Positions 47,085-54,094 of a stretch of 64,000 nucleotides of DNA are shown in pieces (within the stretch, counting starts at the first letter, position 1; each line of letters starts with the position of its first letter). The notes under the pieces are model-generated. The model was not told where the DNA came from and ran no database searches. It saw only the letters and a program-made list of their open reading frames with translations. This stretch comes from Pseudoalteromonas ostreae. Its GTDB lineage: Bacteria; Pseudomonadota; Gammaproteobacteria; Enterobacterales; Alteromonadaceae. A program made the translations under genes and the position numbers. Location: assembly GCF_018069805.1 (NCBI RefSeq), contig NZ_JAGPYN010000008.1, positions 62,001-126,000 of the forward strand, given 5' to 3'.

Positions 47085-47870
47085 TTAGAAGTGGTCTTTC
47101 CACGCTCTAAGACTCGCAAACCTTTGGCAATGTTCAATATTTTGTTGGGATTTTTTTTCATCCTGCTGATGTTTTTTTGGGATATGCGTCACTATTTTTG
47201 CTAAATTAGTTCGCATAAATGGGTTTATTTTTAGCTCTAATGCGAGTGTACTTGGTAAGGTAATTTGATTATTTTGACGCTGAATATCTACCCACTGTGC
47301 GTACTCGATTAAATCGCGGTTGCTAGGTTCTACCGCCAACGCAAAAGCTAAATTTGCCTGCGTGTATTCATGGGTACAATAAATTTCACACTCAGGTGGT
47401 AATTTTTTTAATTTATCAAAAGAATGTTGCATCTGCTCAGCAGTTCCTTCAAATAAACGCCCACAGCCACCACTAAATAAAGTATCACCAGTAAAAGCAA
47501 GCACAGGATTAGTGTAACAAATATGATCTAAGGTATGTCCAGGTGTTGTTATGATGGTAAATTCCGTACCAAGTACGGTTATTTTATCAGTGTCCATTAG
47601 TGGCTTTGTGACTCCTTTAAATGGACTATTGTGTGGACCATATACATCAATACCCACAAATTTTTCACACAAAGCGGCTACACCATCAGTATGGTCATAA
47701 TGGTGATGGGTAACTAAAATACCTGCTAAGGTTAAACTCATTTGGTTTAAATAAGTTAAGACCGGTTCAGCTTGACCAGGGTCAACTACCCATGCCCGCG
47801 AACTAGTAGGCTCGCTAAGGCACCAAATGTAATTATCAGAAAAGGCTTTAATTGCTTTGACTTGCACCAT
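47085..47870 (-). CDS. gloB: Hydroxyacylglutathione hydrolase (glyoxalase II)
   Basis: Dinuclear metal hydrolase of 261 residues that hydrolyses S-lactoylglutathione to lactate and glutathione, the second step of methylglyoxal removal. It has the metal-binding T-H-H-H-Y-D-H-T-D motif near residues 54-62, a further ligand in T-P-G-H-T near 109-113, D-T-L-F-S-G-G-C-G-R near 131-140 and the C-T-H-E-Y-T segment near 169. Divergent from the methyltransferase gene. Confidence 0.95.
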   Translation of the reverse strand: MVQVKAIKAFSDNYIWCLSEPTSSRAWVVDPGQAEPVLTYLNQMSLTLAGILVTHHHYDHTDGVAALCEKFVGIDVYGPHNSPFKGVTKPLMDTDKITVLGTEFTIITTPGHTLDHICYTNPVLAFTGDTLFSGGCGRLFEGTAEQMQHSFDKLKKLPPECEIYCTHEYTQANLAFALAVEPSNRDLIEYAQWVDIQRQNNQITLPSTLALELKINPFMRTNLAKIVTHIPKKHQQDEKKSQQNIEHCQRFASLRAWKDHF

Positions 47871-47922
47871 GTAACATTGCTCTATAAAGTGACGATATCA
47901 AACAGTATAACGAGCTCAGCGT

Positions 47923-48681
47923 ATGAAACCAGCCCTTAGTTTTCAAGAAGGCCCCAAACCACTGTCGTGGCAAGAGTTTCCTCATGGTGACTATTTACGT
48001 AGTGATATAGAACGTAAAATGGTCAAGTGGTTACCGCGTATGTTTGGCTATCACATGTTAAAACTGGGAAATTTGAGTGGCGAACTTAATACCAGTAAAA
48101 GCACTATTAAACACCAAGTATGCGTGGCTGAATCTGGGCCATTTACTGGTGTTGTAGCTGATATAGACGAATTACCCTTTTACGAGCACAGCGTTGATGC
48201 GTGTATTTTAAGCCATTGCTTAGAATATCATTCTGATCCGCATCATATATTACGTGAAGCGCATCGAACTTTGATCCCTGGTGGTTACATGGTGATCACC
48301 GGATTTAACCCATTTAGTTTATGTGGATTGGCGCAGTTGTTACCCTTTAGCGGTCAAAAGCTGCCATGGACGGGGCGCTTTTTCACTCCCGCACGAGTAA
48401 AAGATTGGCTTAACCTATTAGGTTTTGAGATAGTTAGCGATGAACGTTTTATTTATTCGTCATTAGCACGAGGCAATCGTTTATCGCGGTTTGCGTCATG
48501 GCGACGTTTTACCAGGCAATATTTAAAACCTATGGGCAGTGTGTATATGTTGATCGCTCGTAAACGCGTTGCGCCTTTAACTCCTATAAAGCCTAAATGG
48601 CATGCCCGTCCACAGTTTGCTCCAGTAAAAGGAGCAGGTTTACGGCAAACTTCAAAACAACACTGTGAGCGGGAGCGTTAA
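47923..48681 (+). CDS. SAM-dependent methyltransferase (YafS-like)
   Basis: Class I methyltransferase-type protein of 252 residues. Visible are the acidic D-I-D-E-L-P-F segment near residue 79, the motif D-A-C-I-L-S-H-C-L-E-Y-H near 90-101 and L-R-E-A-H-R-T-L-I-P-G-G near 107-118, which match a Methyltransf_11 fold. It lies in the E. coli yafS position between gloB and rnhA. Substrate unknown. The 3' end overlaps the convergent MBL gene by 30 bases. Confidence 0.82.
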   Translation: MKPALSFQEGPKPLSWQEFPHGDYLRSDIERKMVKWLPRMFGYHMLKLGNLSGELNTSKSTIKHQVCVAESGPFTGVVADIDELPFYEHSVDACILSHCLEYHSDPHHILREAHRTLIPGGYMVITGFNPFSLCGLAQLLPFSGQKLPWTGRFFTPARVKDWLNLLGFEIVSDERFIYSSLARGNRLSRFASWRRFTRQYLKPMGSVYMLIARKRVAPLTPIKPKWHARPQFAPVKGAGLRQTSKQHCERER

Positions 48682-49515
48682 ATAACGTTGATTGTTTTGC
48701 TGTGCTTGCGGTAATTGCCCTGCACGAATATTCATTTGTATTGCTGGGTGCAGCAGAGCAGGGGCATTAAGGGTGGCGTCGCGTGTTTGCCGAGTTTGAA
48801 TATAATCTTGCTCAGTATTTTGCAGGTGGATATTACTATTTCGCTGCTGCCAAACAGTGGTTTTATTAGCTAGCTCGCGGCCATTTGGTTGATAGTCATG
48901 GCACATCCACAAGATGGTTTGATCCGGTAATGCGAGTATCTGTTGTAAAGAATGATACAATTGCTTGGCACTGCCGCCTGGAAAGTCACAACGAGCGGTG
49001 CCGCTATCGGGCATAAAGAAGGTGTCGCCAACAAATAAATTACCCGCCACTAAATAACAGACGCTATCAGGGGTATGCCCAGGTGTTGCAATTACCGTAA
49101 CGTTATACTCGCCAAGCATAAAGTTGTCATTATCGTTAAAGAGTTGTTCAAATGGGCTACCGTCGCAGGGCATATCAATATTATATAAGCGGCTAAAGTA
49201 TTGCTGCACCTGTGTGATTTTGCTGCCTGTAGCGAGCTTACAAGGATTTCTAGGGGCAAGTTGCTGTTTTATATAACTGGCGGCAGTAATGTGATCTGCA
49301 TGGGCGTGACTTTCTAAAACCCACTCAAGAATAAGTTGGTTATCGTTTATATGGGCAATGATCTCGTCGGCGGTTTGAAAACTTAACGTACCGCTAGTTG
49401 CATCAAAGTCAGCAGGGACATCGATCAGCATGGCAGATTTAGTAGTTTGGCAAGACACTAAATAAGTAAAGGTAGCACTTTGCGGATGAAAAAAAGACTT
49501 GATCGAGATAGCCAT
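48652..49515 (-). CDS. MBL-fold hydrolase (persulfide dioxygenase-like)
   Basis: Metallo-beta-lactamase-fold protein of 287 residues. The metal motif E-S-H-A-H-A-D-H-I near residues 64-72 and T-P-G-H-T-P-D near 146 are present. D-S-G-T-A-R-C-D-F-P-G-G near 171-182 and a late C-H-D-Y near 209 are typical of the glyoxalase II-like group that includes ETHE1/Blh persulfide dioxygenases. Oxidation of glutathione persulfide is therefore a reasonable guess, not proven. This gene has no counterpart in the E. coli yafS-rnhA interval, so it is an insertion in an otherwise conserved block. Confidence 0.78.
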   Translation of the reverse strand: MAISIKSFFHPQSATFTYLVSCQTTKSAMLIDVPADFDATSGTLSFQTADEIIAHINDNQLILEWVLESHAHADHITAASYIKQQLAPRNPCKLATGSKITQVQQYFSRLYNIDMPCDGSPFEQLFNDNDNFMLGEYNVTVIATPGHTPDSVCYLVAGNLFVGDTFFMPDSGTARCDFPGGSAKQLYHSLQQILALPDQTILWMCHDYQPNGRELANKTTVWQQRNSNIHLQNTEQDYIQTRQTRDATLNAPALLHPAIQMNIRAGQLPQAQQNNQRYLTLPLTVLF

Positions 49516-49600
49516 TTAACAACTCCATTATTTAATATATCCAAATCTTATATCATATAACTAAGTTATTAAATGGTTTACGATGAATTATCTACTAATA

Positions 49601-50068
49601 TTATTCAGGGTTGTAACCCTCATCGACTAATAAATCTTTACTGCCAGCGGCATCACGCGCCAAATCATCAACAATTTCATTGTATTTATTGCCGCTATGA
49701 CCTTTTACCCACTTCCAAGTCACATTATGACGGGCGCAGGATGCATCAAGACGCTGCCATAAATCGACATTTTTAACTGGTTTTTTAGCAGCTGTTTTCC
49801 AGCCTCGCTTCTTCCAGTTAGCAAGCCATGATTCAATACCTTGTTTCACGTATTGGCTGTCGGTGGTGAGGTTTATCTCACATGGGCGGTTTAAACTCTC
49901 AAGAGCAACAATGGCTGCGAGCATTTCCATTCGGTTATTGGTGGTGAGGGTATAGCCTTGGCTTAATTTTTTTTCGTGGTCATTATAAAACATAAAAATA
50001 CCATAACCGCCGGGGCCCGGATTACCTAAACATGAGCCATCGGTGTAAATCTCTACGGTTTTTTGCAC
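49601..50068 (-). CDS. rnhA: Ribonuclease HI
   Basis: Endonuclease of 155 residues (E. coli 155) that degrades the RNA strand of RNA-DNA hybrids. The four catalytic acids are visible: D10 in [17 protein letters not shown]48 in R-M-E-M, D70 in T-T-D-S-Q-Y-V and D134 in V-D-D-L-A-R. The K-G-H-S-G-N segment near 121-126 carries the conserved histidine. It is divergent from dnaQ with a 68-base gap holding both promoters, the classical arrangement in E. coli. Confidence 0.97.
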   Translation of the reverse strand: MQKTVEIYTDGSCLGNPGPGGYGIFMFYNDHEKKLSQGYTLTTNNRMEMLAAIVALESLNRPCEINLTTDSQYVKQGIESWLANWKKRGWKTAAKKPVKNVDLWQRLDASCARHNVTWKWVKGHSGNKYNEIVDDLARDAAGSKDLLVDEGYNPE

Positions 50069-50136
50069 TGTTTTCCCTTGATCTTATGTACAATAAAGTG
50101 ATTATAGAAAGATACCAGAGTCAGGCTAAATTCGAT

Positions 50137-50841
50137 ATGGCACGAAGACAAATAGTTTTAGATACAGAAACCACCGGCATCGACCCTAAACAAGGGCATC
50201 GTATTATTGAAATCGGCTGTGTGGAATTAGTTAATCGCCGTTTAACAGGCAATAACTTTCACGTTTATATTAATCCGCAACGTAAAAGTGAAGAAGAGGC
50301 CATTGATGTTCATGGTATCACGAACGAATTTTTACGTGATAAACCGCTATTTCATCAAATCGCTCAAGAATTTCTCGACTATATTAAAGGAGCAGAGCTG
50401 GTAATTCATAATGCACCGTTCGATGTCGGGCATATGGATAATGAATTTGCGTTACTAAATCAAGGTTACCAAAAAACCCATGATTACTGCCAAGTTCTCG
50501 ACACGCTCAAAATGGCGCGTGACTTGCATCCTGGTCAGAAGAACAACCTTGATGCGTTGTGTCGGCGTTATGATGTAGATAACGCTAAGCGTACCTTACA
50601 CGGCGCGCTACTGGATTCGGAGATATTAGCCGATGTTTATTTAGCGATGACCGGTGGGCAAGTAAAGCTCAACCTTAATCAAAATAAAAATCAAGGCAGT
50701 GAACAGCAGCAAAAAGAGCTGCGCCGTTTAAATCCAAACCGCGCACCGCTGCTAGTACTGCATGCCAGTAGTGATGAGCAACTGGCTCATGAAGAACGAT
50801 TAAATATAGTCGGTAGCCAATGTTTATGGCGTGCCGAATAA
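50137..50841 (+). CDS. dnaQ: DNA polymerase III epsilon subunit (proofreading exonuclease)
   Basis: The 3'-5' proofreading subunit of the replicase, 234 residues. Exo I is L-D-T-E-T-T-G near residues 7-13, Exo II is H-N-A-P-F-D-V-G near 91-98, and the Exo III region includes H-G-A-L-L-D-S-E near 155-162. The C-terminal tail binds polymerase alpha, and a Q-V-K-L-N-L-N segment near 180 is in the position of the clamp-binding motif. The ATG at 50137 matches the E. coli start (R-Q-I-V-L-D-T-E-T-T-G); upstream in-frame codons run into the rnhA promoter space. Confidence 0.96.
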   Translation: MARRQIVLDTETTGIDPKQGHRIIEIGCVELVNRRLTGNNFHVYINPQRKSEEEAIDVHGITNEFLRDKPLFHQIAQEFLDYIKGAELVIHNAPFDVGHMDNEFALLNQGYQKTHDYCQVLDTLKMARDLHPGQKNNLDALCRRYDVDNAKRTLHGALLDSEILADVYLAMTGGQVKLNLNQNKNQGSEQQQKELRRLNPNRAPLLVLHASSDEQLAHEERLNIVGSQCLWRAE

Positions 50842-50849
50842 GGCAAAGC

Positions 50850-52226
50850 ATGAGAAGCATACTGTTAGCTGTGTATTTGGTGATGATGTTACCAAATACC
50901 AGCAATGCAACAAGTGAAGATAAAATAACTTTACTGCAGCGTGATGGGCAGCAAAATGAGATCCCGTTATTGGAAAATCGTTTTCGTATCGATTATAAAG
51001 TTGACGAAATCACCTTATTGTTTTTTCGTAAGCCGGGTACACCTGCGGTCGTTTTAGTCAAACCTGATGGTAGTAAATACTATGCAACCTCAGCGAGAGA
51101 AGATGACAACCTACAATGGTTTGATGAGCTAAGCTATGATCTCATTACGATTAAGCAGCCAATGCCAGGGCCTTGGCAAGTCGTTGGTAGTATTTTGCCA
51201 AAAAGCCGAATTGTGGTATTAGGTGAAGTAGAGCTGCAAGCCGAACCATTACCTCCGTTACTGTTTCGTGGTGAAACAGTTAAAATTACTGGGAAAATAC
51301 TCAATGATAGTGAGCCAATTAAAGTCGGGCTGTTTCGGGATGTGGTCAGTTTAAATGTTGATTTTATTAGCACCAACAACAGTGACTTTGCAAACTTTGG
51401 CGCAGGCACTCAGAATGTTGCTGAATTTAAAGATGATGGCCGTGGTTTCGATGAGCGTCCCAAAGACGGTGTTTTTACCGGAGAATTTAAATTAGTTTTC
51501 CCCGCTGGGCAGTGGCGACCGGAGCTATATATTGAAACCCCATTATTAAAGCGTACTGTTGTGCAAGATCTTATCGAAGTTAAAGAGCCCCCCTTTAGTT
51601 ATGAAATCGCCTTAGGCGAAGATGACTTGCAAGAACATCATTTAACTATCACCCTTGATAATAAAATAGTGCAACCCGAGACGGTATTGTTCCAAGGTAA
51701 AATTTATTACCCCAATAATGAAGAACAAATGTTTATGCTTGATGCTAAAAACAGTTTAACCCGTCAGCTGACGATTAAAAATTATGACTGGGGACGATAC
51801 AGTGTTGAACTGTCTGTTTTTGGCACAAATGTTAATGGGCGTGAATTTATGGCGACTTTACCGACCTATAAATTTGAAATAGAACGGCCAATTGAAGTAG
51901 TGCCTGAATTATCAGAGCCTGTTATTACTGAAGCCGAGCAGCAAGAAATAGAGAGAGTTGCAAAGGAAGCCGAATTAATGGCAACAATGACATTAATAAG
52001 TTTAATTATTGGCGGTAATTTATTCGTTTTATTATTGGGTTGGTTAGCAATTCGGGTATTTGTGCAGAAAAAATCGGTCATACCAAAAATAAGCATTCCT
52101 TTTTTAAAGAAAAAAACACCATCTGAAGATGAATCATCGAATAACGAAAAAAATGAAGTTGGTAAAAATGGCTCAAAAAATGACAAATCAGGTGAAATTT
52201 TAAACCTTTCGATGTCAGATGACTAA
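50850..52226 (+). CDS. TIGR03503-like membrane-anchored protein
   Basis: Protein of 458 residues with a signal peptide (hydrophobic 4-16) and one C-terminal membrane helix (about residues 378-405), followed by a basic and acidic cytosolic tail of about 50 residues. The exported part is beta-rich, with a V-L-V-K-P-D-G-S-K-Y-Y segment near 68-78 and a P-K-D-G-V-F-T-G-E-F segment near 203-212, consistent with the TIGR03503 family found in Vibrionales and Alteromonadales next to dnaQ. Function unknown. The ATG at 50850 has AAGG about seven bases upstream and overlaps the window between dnaQ stop and this gene only closely (8 bases apart). Confidence 0.72.
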   Translation: MRSILLAVYLVMMLPNTSNATSEDKITLLQRDGQQNEIPLLENRFRIDYKVDEITLLFFRKPGTPAVVLVKPDGSKYYATSAREDDNLQWFDELSYDLITIKQPMPGPWQVVGSILPKSRIVVLGEVELQAEPLPPLLFRGETVKITGKILNDSEPIKVGLFRDVVSLNVDFISTNNSDFANFGAGTQNVAEFKDDGRGFDERPKDGVFTGEFKLVFPAGQWRPELYIETPLLKRTVVQDLIEVKEPPFSYEIALGEDDLQEHHLTITLDNKIVQPETVLFQGKIYYPNNEEQMFMLDAKNSLTRQLTIKNYDWGRYSVELSVFGTNVNGREFMATLPTYKFEIERPIEVVPELSEPVITEAEQQEIERVAKEAELMATMTLISLIIGGNLFVLLLGWLAIRVFVQKKSVIPKISIPFLKKKTPSEDESSNNEKNEVGKNGSKNDKSGEILNLSMSDD

Positions 52227-52253
52227 AAAACCTGTAAAAAAACAAAAAAGCCC

Positions 52254-52282
52254 TTGACGAAGTAGGGGCTGATTCGTATTAT
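52254..52282 (+). promoter_or_regulatory. Strong sigma-70 promoter of the tRNA-Asp array with GC-rich discriminator
   Basis: TTGACG, a 17-base spacer and TATTAT form a near-consensus promoter. Upstream are A-rich tracts resembling an UP element, and after the -10 box comes TCACGCCGCT, a G/C-rich discriminator typical of stringently controlled stable-RNA promoters. The first tRNA starts 44 bases downstream. Confidence 0.85.
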
Positions 52283-52325
52283 TCACGCCGCTGCAAAGGG
52301 AGACCTAAGCAGCAAACGAAAATAC

Positions 52326-52402
52326 GGAGTGGTAGTTCAGTTGGTTAGAATACCGGCCTGTCACGCCGGGGGTCGCGGGTTCGAGTCCCGTCCACTCCGC
52401 CA
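52326..52402 (+). tRNA. tRNA-Asp (GTC), copy 1
   Basis: A 77-base cloverleaf with encoded CCA. The anticodon is GTC in the loop CTGTCAC, flanked by CCGGC and GCCGG arms. The T arm contains GGTTCGAGTCC. The acceptor stem GGAGTGG pairs with CCACTCC. Confidence 0.98.
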
Positions 52403-52429
52403 ATTTTCGACAATTTGTAAGTACGTGCT

Positions 52430-52506
52430 GGAGTGGTAGTTCAGTTGGTTAGAATACCGGCCTGTCACGCCGGGGGTCGCGGGTTCGAGTCCCGTCCACT
52501 CCGCCA
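52430..52506 (+). tRNA. tRNA-Asp (GTC), copy 2
   Basis: Identical in sequence to copy 1, with a 27-base spacer before it. Confidence 0.98.
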
Positions 52507-52547
52507 ACGCTTACACAACATATGGTTGTAAAACATATTCTTATTAT

Positions 52548-52624
52548 GGAGTGGTAGTTCAGTTGGTTAGAATACCGGCCTGTCACGCCGGGGGTCGCGG
52601 GTTCGAGTCCCGTCCACTCCGCCA
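52548..52624 (+). tRNA. tRNA-Asp (GTC), copy 3
   Basis: Identical in sequence to copy 1, with a 41-base spacer before it. Confidence 0.98.
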
Positions 52625-52653
52625 ATAAGAAAATAACAGTTTAAATACGCGCT

Positions 52654-52730
52654 GGAGTGGTAGTTCAGTTGGTTAGAATACCGGCCTGTCACGCCGGGGG
52701 TCGCGGGTTCGAGTCCCGTCCACTCCGCCA
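52654..52730 (+). tRNA. tRNA-Asp (GTC), copy 4
   Basis: Identical in sequence to copy 1, with a 29-base spacer before it. Confidence 0.98.
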
Positions 52731-52767
52731 CTATTTAAACACTGTTATATTACAAAATTTGTATGCT

Positions 52768-52844
52768 GGAGTGGTAGTTCAGTTGGTTAGAATACCGGCC
52801 TGTCACGCCGGGGGTCGCGGGTTCGAGTCCCGTCCACTCCGCCA
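52768..52844 (+). tRNA. tRNA-Asp (GTC), copy 5
   Basis: Identical in sequence to copy 1, with a 37-base spacer before it. Confidence 0.98.
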
Positions 52845-52881
52845 ACAAATTAAGTAATAACAAGTAGTATGATATCTCTGC

Positions 52882-52958
52882 GGAGTGGTAGTTCAGTTGG
52901 TTAGAATACCGGCCTGTCACGCCGGGGGTCGCGGGTTCGAGTCCCGTCCACTCCGCCA
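52882..52958 (+). tRNA. tRNA-Asp (GTC), copy 6
   Basis: Identical in sequence to copy 1, with a 37-base spacer before it. Confidence 0.98.
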
Positions 52959-53012
52959 CTTGATATCATGAATAAAATTAGTAAGTGCATTACCCCATGC
53001 ACATACCACTGC

Positions 53013-53089
53013 GGAGTGGTAGTTCAGTTGGTTAGAATACCGGCCTGTCACGCCGGGGGTCGCGGGTTCGAGTCCCGTCCACTCCGCCA
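53013..53089 (+). tRNA. tRNA-Asp (GTC), copy 7
   Basis: Identical in sequence to copy 1, with a 54-base spacer before it. A CTTGTTATT/AATAACAAG hairpin directly after it may help end or process the transcript, although no T run follows. Confidence 0.98.
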
Positions 53090-53154
53090 CTTGTTATTTC
53101 CTCAATAACAAGCAATAAATAATTTCCTTATTAATAAATCCAAACATAATTTTT

Positions 53155-53210
53155 TATCAGCTATCAGCTATCAGCTATCAGCTATCAGCTATCAGCTATC
53201 AGCTATCAGC
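53155..53210 (+). repeat. Tandem repeat, eight copies of the heptamer TATCAGC
   Basis: Eight perfect head-to-tail copies fill 56 bases between the tRNA array and the HTH regulator gene, 115 bases upstream of that gene's start. A short perfect microsatellite of this kind can gain or lose copies by slippage; an effect on expression of the regulator is only possible. Confidence 0.95.
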
Positions 53211-53324
53211 TCGACTCTTCTATACTAACCTGCTAATATTCTTGGCTATTCTTTAATATTCAGCTTCTTATCTCTGCATGAATTACCAAGAATCTAATCT
53301 CACTTTAAAAAAGGAAGCATTAAG

Positions 53325-54041
53325 ATGAGTACATTAGGTCAGCAATTAAAGCAGCTAAGAAATAATAAAAAATTGAGCCAACCTGAATTTGCCCAGCAAG
53401 CGGGTATAGAGCAGAGTTATTTATCCAAGCTTGAAAACGATAAATCAATTCCCTCCAATGAAATATTTAGAGCTTTATTGATAGCATTAGATCTTTCAAT
53501 TGATGAGTTTATGAAGCCACTAGTATCGAGTCACGATAAAGTTAGACTGATGCAAATACCCGATGTAGAGCTGTGGTATAAAAGTAAAGCAGTAAAGAGC
53601 TCAGCCACACAGCGTAAGGTTATTTATCTCGCAATGTTTTTAATATCTATTGGTTGTGCATTGTTTTATGCAGGACATAAAAACTATGTGTTCAATGAGC
53701 GCTTTTACGAATATAAATCACAAGGTGTGATCAAAACAGGTGAACCTCTGAATGTTTTTACTCATTGGAGCAATTATATTATTGAGTCGAATCGAGAAAA
53801 AAGAGATGAGAAAAATCGGGAAATGCTGGCCAGAAGGGTACCAAGTTTTAAGTTAATGGATGAGTATGTCGGTGAATCATTTGTTGAAGAGGTTGAGGGA
53901 GGTAAACGTGTTTATACTGCAAATGAGCTTTCGCGGACTATGCCACATGCAGGCAATAGTTGGTTTGAGTTTTTAGGCATTTTTACTGCTGTGTTTGGCT
54001 TAGCCTTAGCTTTGCTTGAACCACGATTAACTAGGCAATAA
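53325..54041 (+). CDS. Membrane-anchored XRE-type HTH regulator
   Basis: Protein of 238 residues. An N-terminal helix-turn-helix of the XRE/Cro family covers residues about 5-60 (L-R-N-N-K-K-L-S-Q-P-E-F-A-Q-Q-A-G-I, then S-Y-L-S-K-L-E-N-D). A membrane helix near 100-118 is followed by an extramembrane region of about 85 residues and a second membrane helix near 212-230. This layout places a sensor-like loop outside the membrane and the DNA-binding domain inside. AAAGGAAG precedes the ATG. Targets unknown; its own promoter region contains the heptamer repeat. Confidence 0.82.
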   Translation: MSTLGQQLKQLRNNKKLSQPEFAQQAGIEQSYLSKLENDKSIPSNEIFRALLIALDLSIDEFMKPLVSSHDKVRLMQIPDVELWYKSKAVKSSATQRKVIYLAMFLISIGCALFYAGHKNYVFNERFYEYKSQGVIKTGEPLNVFTHWSNYIIESNREKRDEKNREMLARRVPSFKLMDEYVGESFVEEVEGGKRVYTANELSRTMPHAGNSWFEFLGIFTAVFGLALALLEPRLTRQ

Positions 54042-54042
54042 A

Positions 54043-54077
54043 AAAGCCTGCGTACAAGAAAACGTAGCAGGCTTTAA
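54043..54077. terminator. Terminator between the HTH regulator and S9 peptidase genes
   Basis: AAAGCCTGC and GCAGGCTTT pair over a 15-base loop, with A and T runs outside; it lies between convergent genes and may act on both. Confidence 0.7.
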
Positions 54078-54094
54078 TATAAATTGGCTTACAA

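Noticed and set aside
52657-52959. Open frames across the tRNA-Asp copies on both strands
   Set aside because: They are translations of tRNA genes and their spacers, a well-known artefact.
53155-53210. CRISPR array
   Set aside because: The heptamers are directly adjacent with no spacers and no cas genes are present; the tRNA array is likewise not a CRISPR.
52326-53324. Integrated element attached to a tRNA gene
   Set aside because: All seven tRNA genes are intact, and neither an integrase nor a partial tRNA repeat marks a boundary.
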